64,000 nucleotides of DNA, taken from positions 2,279,691 through 2,343,690 of the forward strand of contig NC_047078.1 in assembly GCF_902459465.1 (NCBI RefSeq), read 5' to 3'. The DNA comes from Asterias rubens (taxonomy: Eukaryota > Echinodermata > Asteroidea > Forcipulatida > Asteriidae). The notes beneath the pieces are model-generated. The model did not search any database and had not been told where the DNA came from. It worked only from the letters and a program-made list of their open reading frames with translations. This document shows positions 33,401 to 46,000 of this stretch, piece by piece (positions within the stretch are counted from its first letter, which is position 1; every line of letters begins with the position of its first letter). The position numbers and the translations under genes are program-made.

Positions 33401-36400
33401 CGCTCTTTCTCTGGTCTTCAGAGCAGAGAGTTAAAGAAGCAGTGATCACCGTGCCAGCTTTCTTCAATCAAGCGGAGAGAGATGCAGTCATGTATGCTGC
33501 TGAACTGGCCGAGATTAAAGTACTGCAACTAATGAATGACATCGCTGCTGGTATGTACATCCAAATATGCTTAGCATGAAGTTACTAATCTTGCTTGGCA
33601 AGAACAGGAAGCTGGTTAAAAGTTCAAATTGTGTGTCTACATTTTGAATGTGTCTGCGAGAAAAAGATGTTGTCGCTTGACTGCTCTTACTAAAATTGTG
33701 TTGATACGATCACAGTGCCGGGAGCGTCACTGACTGACGATATGCGAGCTATACGCCTCTCTTAATATTTATGCATGACTTCCTAATTCTTACACAAAAT
33801 GAGGCTATGGGCGCACTTCCCCCATCACTTGCAGTGGCTGCGCCCATCGCCTCGTTTTGAGTTAACATTGTGACGTACCTCATGCATAAATATTAAGAGA
33901 GGCGTGTATAAGAAGCCATTAATTATTATTATTATTATTAGTGATTAAAGAGGCTGTGGCCGTACATGGAATTGTAAAATCTTACCCAGGATGTGTGGTC
34001 TGGGTTGTTTATACCACTTCTTGTGCATAATACCTATGGCTTTGTACCATCTAGGACAAAGCATTTATGGTAAAGTGTCCTGCTCAAAAACGCAAGTGTT
34101 AAGACAGGGATCTGAGCTTTCTCCTGAAGACGAGCAGAGTGTACTGTTCGAAACAACAAGACCACATCGGCTGTTTTCAGAGCCAAAAAATCCCACTAAA
34201 GAGATTAAGACATGGTTGTACCCGCAAGTTTACTATTTATTAATATAGTTTCTTCCTACTTGAGCTTGAGTATGGTGATCTTAACTGCTCAGCCACGACA
34301 CATCAACCCTTGCAGATTTATTGCTTTATGCAAGAATGTTTTTTTTTTTATTATTCAAAATGCTTGTTTTGTCCACAGTGGCTCTAAACTACGGAGTATT
34401 CAGGAGGAATGATTTCAACAGCACCGTCCACAACGTTATGTTCTTCGACATGGGAGCTGGCAGCACGACGGTATCCATTGTTGGTTACCAGATCGTGAAG
34501 ACGAAAGAGAAAACCTTTGTAGAGACTAACCCTCAACTTGTTGTCAAGGGACTCGGGTAAGTCACAAAAGGAAGCCGACCAAACACTGTATAAGTCTTTT
34601 CCGACAGCTTCGGGACTCAGACTTGAGTTACACTTCAGCAAAGTCACCCAGTGGTCACAAGGTTTTGGGTTCGAATCCTACCAGGCTAACCACTGGTTTC
34701 ACAATGACTAGAATAAGTATTGTCATCTAGTTACTGAATCGCAATTTCTTGATTTGTGCAAATGTAAACGTTTAGAAATGTTGAACCAATATTTGTATGA
34801 AAGAATTTGGCGGTTGCCAGCTTGGTGTTTATATTCACTTGTTGGAGTTTGCCAAGTTCCCTTGATGGAAAGATTATCTTAAACAAATCAGTACCCCTCA
34901 GTGAAGAAGACTTGGAATCTTTAAATTCAGGTATTACACAAATTTTGAAATATCATTCTTTCAACATTGTCCTGAAATTCAGATTCTATGTCAGACCTTT
35001 TTGTCGGCAATGACTCTCGTCCTGATGCGTATTATTTTGTATTATATAACACCCAAGCAGATCCTTGCCATTTGATTGGAGGATTGTCCGTCACGTGATA
35101 GCAAATAAAAGTACCATTGCACTCTGAGTCACTCACCGTGCTTTTTCGTTCCATCCGAAAAGTACCATTGCACGCTGGCAGCGTGCAATGGTACTTTTCG
35201 GATGGAACGAAAAAGCTGAGTAAAAACATCACTGCGTGCGCGTGTCTTTGGTAACGCAGCAGGTGTTACTGCAAGAAGGCATAGTAAAATTACTAGCATT
35301 CAGCTTCTACAGTTGAAATTGTTTGTTTTGAAAGTTGTATCTTTCAATCAAAATGACAAAGATCTACTTGGATGTTATATAAAACAAATAATGAATGTTT
35401 TTCATTCGTGCAATGGTGCGAATATGTTCATTCGTTGAAAGCTGGAATGTTCCATTCAACTCGGCTCCGCCTCGTTGAATAGAACATTCCATCTTTCAAC
35501 TCATGAACATATTCGCACCATTGCACTCATAAACATTCATTATGTGTATAATATTTTCTTAATATCTCAGATTTGACCGCACCCTTGGTGGTCTGGAAAT
35601 CGATTTGCGTCTACGAGACTATCTTGCAGAGACCTTCCACAAAACAAAGAAGACGTCGAAAGACGTGAGGGAAGTACCGAGGGCCATGTCCAAGTTATTC
35701 AAGGAGGCAAATAGATTGAAGAAAGTTTTGAGCGCCAACATGGATCATATGGCACAGGTAACTCCTTCGTCTGTTTTCTGATTTTTATACGCTTGAACAA
35801 AAAATGCGAAAAATTGATTAAATAGCGTGAAGGGTCTATGAAAGCCTACACCCCATTTACGAGTTGGTTGTTCACAACAAAATGGTCTATCTTTTTCCCG
35901 ACTAGGACTAAAAAACATGCCTGCTTTGAATTAAAGGTCATATTTTTCATGGCCTGAGTGCCCTTGGGCCCAGTTTCATGGAGCTGCTTAAGCACAGATT
36001 TTTGCTTAAGCAAAAAATTCCTTGCTTAGTAAAATCAGATTACCGGCCAAGACTCCACTCAATTGTTATACTAAGTATACAACAGCTAAATACCAGTCAC
36101 AAGCAATGTATATGACATGAATTTTTGGCCAGTAACATGTGTAAAATAAGCAAGCTGTTTTCGTGCTTAAGCAATATTTTCCAATGTAGCTACCCTTTGA
36201 AAAAATGAAATTGTCCTTGCCCTCTGAAAGATGAGACTCCATGCCTGCGTAACAATCCTTATTCATAAATACCTAAGACGGTTTATCCATTATGATTGGT
36301 CGAGAGGGCATCACGAGGTGTTGTTTGAACGGATGATATAACACCAGTAAAGAGTGTTATAACATGGGCGTGACACGCGCGCTTGCACCTGTGCAGAGAA

Positions 36401-36978
36401 GACAGTTTCTTCATTCCTATTGGTTGAGAGCAACAGCTGAAACAGTTGTGCAGCATCACGCGATACGCGCGACGCGCACAGCAATCTCCTTATAAGGAGT
36501 TGCTTACCCGAGGGCCTTACCATTTCATAGCTGGGGGGTGTTGTGTTCAAAGAAATCATTGAACAATTATAATTTTTGCATTTATTTTACCTTTTGACCA
36601 AAAAGTGTTGATGTTTTTGACCGAAAAGGTATTTATGAGTGGGAATCAAAGTGTGTTGAATCGGTTTTCAACTAGTGGTTTAAACCCGCCGAGGCCTGGT
36701 TCTTAATAATTTACCTTGACTTCGTCTTGGTAAAATTATCAAGAACCAGGCCTCGTTGGGATTAAACCACTAGTTGAAAACCTCTTCACCACAGATTGAT
36801 TCCCTTATTAATTGGCTTTTATCTTCTGATAGGTGGAGAATGTGATGGAAGAGCAAGATCTACGTCACAAGGTCTCAAGGGCTGAGTTGGAGACGATGTG
36901 TGCTGATCTGTTTGAGCGAATCAGTAGACCCATAGACATGGCTCTGAAGTCATCCGAGCTGAGCATGGTAAGTTGAAG

Positions 36979-37068
<90 letters not shown>

Positions 37069-40000
37069 GACTTGTAATGCGCACGTATCCACCCTGCTGG
37101 GTGTTCAAGGCGCAGTATGATAGATTTCACAAACTTTTCCAATATACTTCACACTAGGGTAACTGAGGACATTGATTGTAAAATGCGCTACATAAGAACT
37201 GGTTATATTATTTTTTCATCTTGTCACGGCATGCAAATGCAAGATTTTCCTTTTAGGCAGTAACTCCTCCTCCTTTCTCAGGATCTTTGCTGTTCCCAAA
37301 AGCGCCACCATCTGTAACAGATCTTTCCTCACATTTTGTCCGCTCACATTTTGTCCCTTTTTGTCTACAATCCCGGCCAAAATGCTTGGGCCACCCATTC
37401 CTAACGTTACAAAAAACCATTCCCTGTCCGCTTCCCCCTGACAATAAACATTCTCTCCCCCCTACCCTCTCAATGTCGACTGGAACGCAGAAGACTGTGC
37501 AGCAATGAGAACCAACATTGAAAGGGGGACTGGAAAGCAGAAGACCGTGCAATCAGAACCAACGTTGAAAGGGTGCAGGGGGGCCCAACAAGATATGGCC
37601 GGGATTGTAGATGTTTCTTCAGTGCTCTCAGCGCTCCAACCACCAAGGGGACTACTTTCTATTATTACTATTATTATTTTCCTTTTTCAGAGTGAGATTG
37701 ACTCCATTATTCTTGTCGGAGGAGGAACCAGAGTTCCCAAGGTCCAAGAAACTCTGATGGAGGTCACCAAGAGGTGAGTCGTTATTCTCGGAGTTGAGCT
37801 TTAAAAAAGAAATAAACAAGACCATCTTAAGATAATTTGACCAGAAGCACTGTACATAATTGCGGTAATCAACAGCTTTAATCTATGAGCTGCATCTCTT
37901 TAAAACTCCTTGCCTGGTGCATGGATGCCTCCATCCTGCAATCTATATACTCTAAGAAGAGTATATAGAGTGTCACTCTATAGAGTGTAGAGTGTCACGG
38001 CCGAGTGGTTAAGAGCATCAAATTCAAGTTCTGGTGCTAATTCACCGGAGTGTGGGTTCGAATCCCAGTCGTGACACTTGTGTCCTTGAGCAAGATACTT
38101 TACTATAATTGCTTCTCTTCACCCAGGGGTATAAATGGGTACCTGCGAGGGTAGAGGTTGATATTGTGAATAAAAAGCTTTCGGAGCGCCACGGCAGCTC
38201 GGGGCTGTATACTCCCTATTGGGAGCTGAGAAAGATTAAAGGGATGTTTATTGGCCCAATGACCAGGGGACTAATGTAAAGCGCATTGATACGGTTTATT
38301 GTGAAATGCGCTATATAAGAATTTGTCATCATTAAGAAGAATATAAGTTCCTACCTTCAGAGTTATTGTTTCTTTCTTCTTGAAGCCCTTAAAGGCAGTG
38401 GACTTTAACGGTAATTGCTCAAAATAATTATTAGCATAAAACCTTACTTGGTAACAAGTAATGGGGAGAGGTTGATAGTAAAAAACATTGTAAAAAAACG
38501 GCTCCCTCTGAAGTAATGTAGTTTTCGAGAAAGAAGTAATTTTCCGCGTATTTGATTTTGAGACCTCAGATTTAGAATTTGAGGTCTCGAAATCAAGCAT
38601 CTGAAAGCACACAACTTCGTGTGACAAGGTGTTTTTTCCTTTCATTATGATCTCGCAACTTCAACGACCAATTGAGCTCAAATTTTCACAGGTTTATTAT
38701 TTTATGCATATGTTGAGATACACCAAGTGAGAAAACTGGGTTTTGACAATTATCAAAAGTGTCCAGGGTCTTTAACCAAGGGTGGCTTTTAGCTTTGTTT
38801 GGGGTTATCTTGCATAGATAAAAAAACACATTTCTTTTTGATATTTTAGGAGTGAATTGGGTAAGAATATCAACGCTGACGAGGCAGCAGCTTTGGGAGC
38901 GGTCTACCAGGCTGCTCATCTCAGCAAGGGATTCAAAGTTAAGAAGTTCATCGTCAAGGATGCAAATGTTTATCCCATCCAGGTAAGCGATGAGACCCAA
39001 TCCCCCTCATTTTATGCTTAGCAAAGAAATTTGCTAAGCAGCATTTCTTGCTTAACAGCTTTATGAAATTGGATACAGGGACAATTTCATAGAGCTGCTC
39101 AACGGCTGATTTGTGCTGCTAACCGTAAGCTAGGTAAAAGGCATGCCATAACCTTTCGCTGCTTACTGAATGAAAATGGAAGATAACAACCCATGGTGAA
39201 CTCACAAGCTGGCTGCCTTACTGTCTTGCAAACCTGTTAAATACGCTTACACTTAGCAAATTGTTCTGCTGTAGTTAGCTGTACTTACCGTTAAGTAGGG
39301 ACCATGAAATTGGCCTCAAACCTTCATAAAGTATTAACTAAGTGATGTTGGAAATTTGTAAAAATAAAATCAGGTACTGTGATTTATATTTTCCAGTCCT
39401 TGCTAATGATTTTCATTCATCTTTTCTAAAGGTTGAGTTTCAGCGAGTAGGGACAGACGACGATGGCCAGGAGGTGACTAAAACAGTCAAAAGGACACTC
39501 TTCGGACAAAATAATCCCTTCCCCCAGAAGAAGGTCATGACATTTAATCGTCACAAGACAGACTTCTCGTTCACGGTCAGCTACAAGGATCTGGAGCTGG
39601 TACTCAAGGACGACGACCTTAAGTGAGTATTTCTCAATTTCATTTAGTTTAAAGACACAGGGCCCAATTTCATAAAGCCTAAGCACAAAAACTTGCTAAG
39701 CACAGAAAATTATTGCTTAACAGAAACAGGTTACCAACCAAAATTACATTGCGTTTAAATTGTTTTGACTGGTGCCCCACTCCATTTTTGCTTGGCAAAG
39801 AAACTTGTCAAGCAGTGTTTTCTGCTTAGCAGCTTTATGAATGAAATTGGACCCTGGCACTTAGTGCATCCCAGCTGATGCATAAAATAACAAACATGTG
39901 AAAATTTGGACTTCATTGGTCATCGAAGTTGAAAGAGAATAATGGGTGCGTTCGTTTAGCTTCCCTGGGTCGACCCCAGTGTGTGGCGTTTTTTTTTTTT

Positions 40001-43000
40001 CCAGGACAAATGTGTGCAGATAATTGCCCACATTCGCCCTGGAAAAAAAAAAACGTCACACACCGGGGTCGCCCCAGGGGAGCTAAACGAACGCACCCAG
40101 TGAAAGAAAAAACACCCTTGTTGCACAAATTTGTGTGCTTTCATATGTCTATGAAAGGTTTCAGGCCTGAAGATTCTAGTATTTAGTAAAAAATTGCCTC
40201 CTGTTCGAAAACTACATTATGTCGGGGAGAGTTGTTTCTCACAATGTTTTATACAATCAACAGCTCTCTGTTGCTCGTTACCAAGTATGTTTTTATGCTA
40301 ATGTGACGGTTATGAAGACGCCCCACAGAGTTTTCTTATTTTTCCTTTAAATGTACTATTTTCTTTCATTTGTAAACGTATTACTTACCTTACTTTTTAT
40401 CCTTCCGCCAATTCAGTTCGTTTTAGAAACGTTTATTTATGCAAATCAACCTGTTAACACTTGCGCCCTCATAAGCTTCACGTTCACATTTCACTGACTT
40501 TCAAATTATATTCACGAGAGACCACACCACATAACGGACTCTGTTCTCTCCTATTTTCCAGAATAAATAATTGTGAACGGCAAAGCTATTCTCCTCAGTA
40601 TCCCTTCTTATCGACTCTAACAACATCCTGGTCACACTAATATATATTTTAAGTCTCGTCTTTTTTTTCCATCAGATCGTTTGGCTCCACCAACCTCATG
40701 ACCTACACTCTGAAAGGAGTAGAAAAAGCCCTCAAGAAACGATCAGATGCAGAGTCCAAGGGCATCAAAGCTCACTTCCGATTGGATGAGAGTGGTGTAC
40801 TTCACTTGGATACGGTAAGATTGACCAATCAAAATGCTTCTCTTAAATGAAGTTTATCTGATGAATCATTTGTCTGTAAAAGAGTGACCTGATTTTGAAA
40901 AATGCAATATTTGATATTTTGAAATTCATTTTTGAGTTTTGAATAATATTCTTGTTGAATTTCTTGTTCTGTTTATTTGTGTGACTTTTTGTTCATCTCT
41001 CTTTAATATTACACACAAATTATATTGCTTGTATTTGATATTTTGATTTTTTATTTGTAATGTATTTTATGAGTTGAATTAATATTGTTTGTATGAAATT
41101 TCCTTAATATAAATTAATTTATTATTTGTTATACAGTAAGTTTTTCTTGTGGCCTCTAGTCACCAAGGGGTGTGGGTTCAAATCACACCAGAGTAGTTTA
41201 TTTGTGAATTTTGTTCCCTCGGGACTCGGGGTAAAGTACTGAGTAAAGTGCTTATTACACTTTCGTGTTTGATAAAACCAAATAGTTCTCCTTATCCCCT
41301 GTGCAATTATTATACCGTTTAAAGAGAATAACACGTCTGCTCAGAACTATACGGCCATTAGTGCAATTTGTATGGATTTTTTAAAAACTGCTTTTGCATA
41401 TTTCATATCTCCTGGCAAATTTTTATTTTTATATGCTAAGTAAAACATTTATTTGTTGAGTTTGTTTTATTTAATTCAAAGGTAGTCTACCTTTAATGAG
41501 GTATATGTAGACATGGGAGACGGAGGGGTTGCAATTTGACATTTTCAGTAAAGAAACAAGTGTATAGATTTACCATATCAAGTATTTTGTTGTAGTAATT
41601 TAGAATGATATCACGTTTGCAGGTGGAGTCTGTATTTGAGAAGACAGAGAATGTGATGGTAGAGGTCAACGAGACCGAGGAAGAACAATCCACTCTTCAA
41701 AGTAAGTCATGAATATTCATGAAGCATTATATAGTTTTTAATTTGATATTACACACCCAACAGCACAATTAGCGCTAATAATAGGACGGATAGTAATTAC
41801 TAGAAGAATGTTCAGTTTGAAATGTGGGAGGACCATCCAATCCACATGCAATGCTCATGTCTGAGGTGGGATTCAAACGGGGGTTCACAGAGGTGAAAGA
41901 ACCCACTGAGCCAACCTATCCCCCTAATAATTATGGTGATTATCAGAAGTTTCCAGTAAATTATAGTTTTAAATTCTGTTTACGCAGAACTCGGGAAAGT
42001 ACTGTGTATACAGTGCTAACATGTAAGGGTAAAAACAAATTATGTTATTTATTTTGTTCAATGTCAGAACTTGGAAAGACCATCAGTAGTTTCTTTTCTG
42101 GATCGAGCGATGACACGACGGACGCTACCGAGAAGAAACCAGAAGGAGAGGACGGAGCAACAGACGAGGAAGCACCTGCGAAGGAGGTAGGCTTCAGCCC
42201 AAAGTTTTAAGCGATCTTAGTTGACTCGTCTGGCAGGCATGTGAAAAATAGGTTATTAAGGAAACCCCTATTTATGTGTGTTCCACTCCCGGGACGAGCA
42301 AATTTCAGACTTTTAAGTTTTTCAGAGTCTCAGCCCTGAGCCTTTTTTTTTCATGTGTCAGAACTTCTGGAGATGAGAGTGCAGAAGCATCAAGTCAATC
42401 GTGATTCGACTACAGTAGGCTACACTTTATCTTCAGCACAATCCATTGTTCTGAACAAATTTTTTAAAACGAAAATTCGTTTTCTCATTTATGACAGGAT
42501 GGAAATGTTGACAAAGAATCCGACCAGGAACCCAAACAAGAAGGCACAGAAGAGGAGAAATCGGCTGAGAAGACCCAAGATGAAGAAGAGGTTGTCAAGG
42601 AGACGGGAGACTCTGAAGATGTAGCAGAGAAGACCCAAGAGGAGGAAGTAGGAGAAGAGGAAGAGACGCCTAAAGATGAGGCTGAAGAGACGGGAGAAAC
42701 GGAGACAAAAGGAGATGAGCAGGAGGCAGAGAAAGAAGCTGGTGAACAAGTAAGCTAAAGGCTCAAAATTAAAGGGACACATTGCCTTGGGTCGGGCAAG
42801 TTGGTTTATGAAAGGCATTTGAAACTGTTTGTTATAAGATGCATAATATGGTTGGAAAAATGTTTTAAAAGTAGAACATAAAGATCCACAAAAATATGAC
42901 TCGAAATTGCGTGGTTTTCCTTGTATGTCGTGAACTAATACTTGCCTCCACAAAATGGCCGACCGTGTTTGTTCGCAAAGTGTTAGTCCTCTAATAAGAA

Positions 43001-46000
43001 AACCCATTTACAATTCAGTTTTCTCATTATTTTGCTTTGAGATAATGAGATACTGCAAGAAGAATGTGTCTTGTGCTGCCAAAGTGTTCCTTGTACGTAC
43101 ATGTACAGAGCAGCTGGTTGCCTCCAAGTTGCCTGAAAAAAATTGCCCTGTGATGTGGCCTTTAGGCTTGAAAATATCTTTTGAATACAATGAGGAAACG
43201 TTCCTTTGAATGTTTTTTTTACAGGAAAGCCCAGAAGAACAAGCGGAGGATCTAAAAGACGTCGAAAGCAAACAAGACGCTCCACAAGAAGCTGATGAGA
43301 CGGACGATAAGAAAGAAGAAAAGTCTGAGGAGAAATCCGAGGAGAAAAAGGAGAGCAGCAAAGAAAAGAAGAAGAAAAAGAAGAATAAGAAGAAGGGAGG
43401 GAAGGAGGAGACCAAGAAAGAAACAAAGACTGTGTCTAAACCTAAAGTGGTGACTATCAAGGAGAATTTGACCGTGGAGGCTGAGGTGCTGGGGATCCCT
43501 GAACCATCCAAGGATGCGCGAAAGGCGTCAAGAAACAAGTAAGACTGCATGGATGAAAAGTTTTATACAGGGCTTGAATTTTACACTGGTCCAATGGCCC
43601 GAGGCCAGTGATTTCACTGTAGGGCCAGGCTTGAGACAAGACAAGCCTGGGCCCAATTTCATGGCCCTGCTTGCCGTAAGCACTGAATCGGCGCTTACGG
43701 AAGCAGGGAATTCTGGTTAGCTGCGAATTTTGGCTTCTGCGCGTGCGTACTTCACGTTACTAGGCATTCTACGCTTACAAGGCTAGCGCAGAATCGTGAT
43801 AGTAAGCGCAGAATTCAGCGGTAAGCAGAGCCATGAAATTGGACCCAGGTGGTCTTGTTTTTTTCTTCTTCTCCAATTCAACATCTTTGTCTCAAAAGAA
43901 TGATGTTCAAATGTTGTGTTTGAGTCTCACAAATATCTTTGAATTCTGTCCAGTATCACCCATGAAAACAGAAGAGATAAATCTTGACTTAGTGGTTTTT
44001 TTTCTTCAAATAAAACAGTTTAGATGACAAAACCAAGTTGTCGTTTCGATTCTAGTCTCTGTTAATTTTGATACTGCATGGCCTGGTCTTGTAAATTAAT
44101 CCCGGTCCAGTAAAGATTCTGAGCTAGTCCGCCAGTCTTGTTGATTCTCCCCAAAATTTTGAGTCCTGTCTTTGTGCCTTGTCACTTAAAGACAGTGGAC
44201 ACTATTGGTAATTGTCAAAGACCAGTCTTCTCACTTGGTGTATCTCAATATATGCATAAAATAACAAACCTGTGAAAATTTGAGCTCAATCGGTCATCAA
44301 ACTTGCGAGATAATAATGAAAGAAAAAACACCCTTGTCACACGAAGTTGTGTGCGTTTAGATGGTTGATTTCGAGACCTCAAGTTCTAAACTTGAGGTCT
44401 TGAAATCGAATTCGTGGAAAATTACTTCTTTCTCAAAAACTATGGCACTTCAGAGGGAGCCGTTTCTCACAATGTTTTATACCATCAACCTCTCCCCATT
44501 ACTCGTTACCAAGGAAGGTTTTGTGCTAATAATTATTTTGAGTAATTACCAATAGTGTCCACTGCCTTTAAGAGTCACCTCAAACCCACACACTGCTGAA
44601 CAAAACACCAGAGCTTGAGTCCAGTGGTCTTTTCCACTTGTCCAGAACACAAATTTAATAAAAGAATTGTTTTGCTTTTCTGCTTAGATTGAAGGAGCTC
44701 CGCAAGAGAGAAGAGGAACGTATCGCCAAAGAGCAAGCCATGAACTCACTAGAATCCTTCATCTACAGCATGCAAGAAAAACTCTACGAAGAAGAGTACG
44801 AGAAATGCTCCACGGAAGCGCAACGAGAGAAGATATCAACCAAACTCCGGGAAGCTTCGGATTGGCTGTATGAGGTTGAGGATGATGCATTTCATACAGT
44901 AAGTCATAGGGAATACTAGATGCGAGGATACTGTTGTTGTGCTCTCAAGAAGCGTTGTGTTGTATTGAAATTTGATTTTTTTTTTCTTTGTGAATGATAT
45001 ACATGACTTCAATACTATTTTTTTTATCGCTGTTAGTAACAAATGGGATGTAATAAAGAACGATGAGTAACTTTTTTGTTAATATATTTTTTTAGTCATT
45101 TGTTAAAGCTATTGGACACTTTCGGAACAGAATTTTTTTTTAAGTTCACAGATTTACAAATAACTTTCAGGGTTTACAGAAGGTAATGGTGAAAGACTTC
45201 TCTTGAAATATCATTCCATAAAATGCTTTACTTTTTGAGAAAACATTAAAACAATATCAATTCTCGATATCGAGAATTACGGATTTATTTTAAACACATG
45301 TCATGACACGGCCAAACGTGCGTAAACAAGGGTGGGTTTTCCCGTTATTATCTCCCGACTCCGATGACCGATTGAGCCTAAATTTTCACAGGTTTGTTAT
45401 TTTATATACAAGTTGTGATACACGAAGTGTGGGCCTTGGACAATACTGTTTACCGAAAGTGTCCAATGGTTTTAAGAGCATAGCGTATCCTTTGACACTG
45501 TTTAAACCCCATGTTGATACCCCAAGTTTTGAAAGTAGAACACCACAGGATGTGAGGGAATGAAACTAAGATAAAGGGGTTTAAAGTTGAGTTGTAAACA
45601 TTTATTCCCAAAATTTCTTTCAATGCTGATTTAAAGCCCTGTTTGATGTCATTTATCGGGAAGGAAGTTGTCATTATAAAATAAGAAAATTTTTTATGCA
45701 TTTAAATGTACAAAACAGATTTATTCGCTTTTTCCTTTGTTGCCGTAAATGTAGAAATTCTTCAAACTGTTGACCTTTCAACTTCACTTTTGGTCTTTTC
45801 AGGTATTCAGCGACAAGCTAAAGGAGCTCAAAAAAGTCACAAAAAATCTCTCCTTTCGCGTCAAGGAGTACAAAGAGCGCCCTCAGTTGATTGCCGATCT
45901 CAAGCAGCTCCTAAACGTCTCAAGTATCTTCTTGTCTGCCGCCAAAAACGCCAGCAAGGAAATCCAGCTCTTCACCGAGGTCGAAATGGGCCTCTTGGGG

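Noticed and set aside
36865-37092. Poly-leucine open frame on the minus strand
   Set aside because: It is translation of the (TAA)n tract.
37993-38080. Apparent tRNA-Leu gene
   Set aside because: A and B boxes and acceptor ends are good, but the anticodon stem does not pair and a SINE body follows; related copies exist at 1870-2229.
42356-42400. Second possible HYOU1 exon start (GTGTCAG followed by AACTTCTGG)
   Set aside because: It resembles the exon 15 acceptor, but the frame soon ends and exons 15 and 16 already join in phase 0 with a normal sequence.
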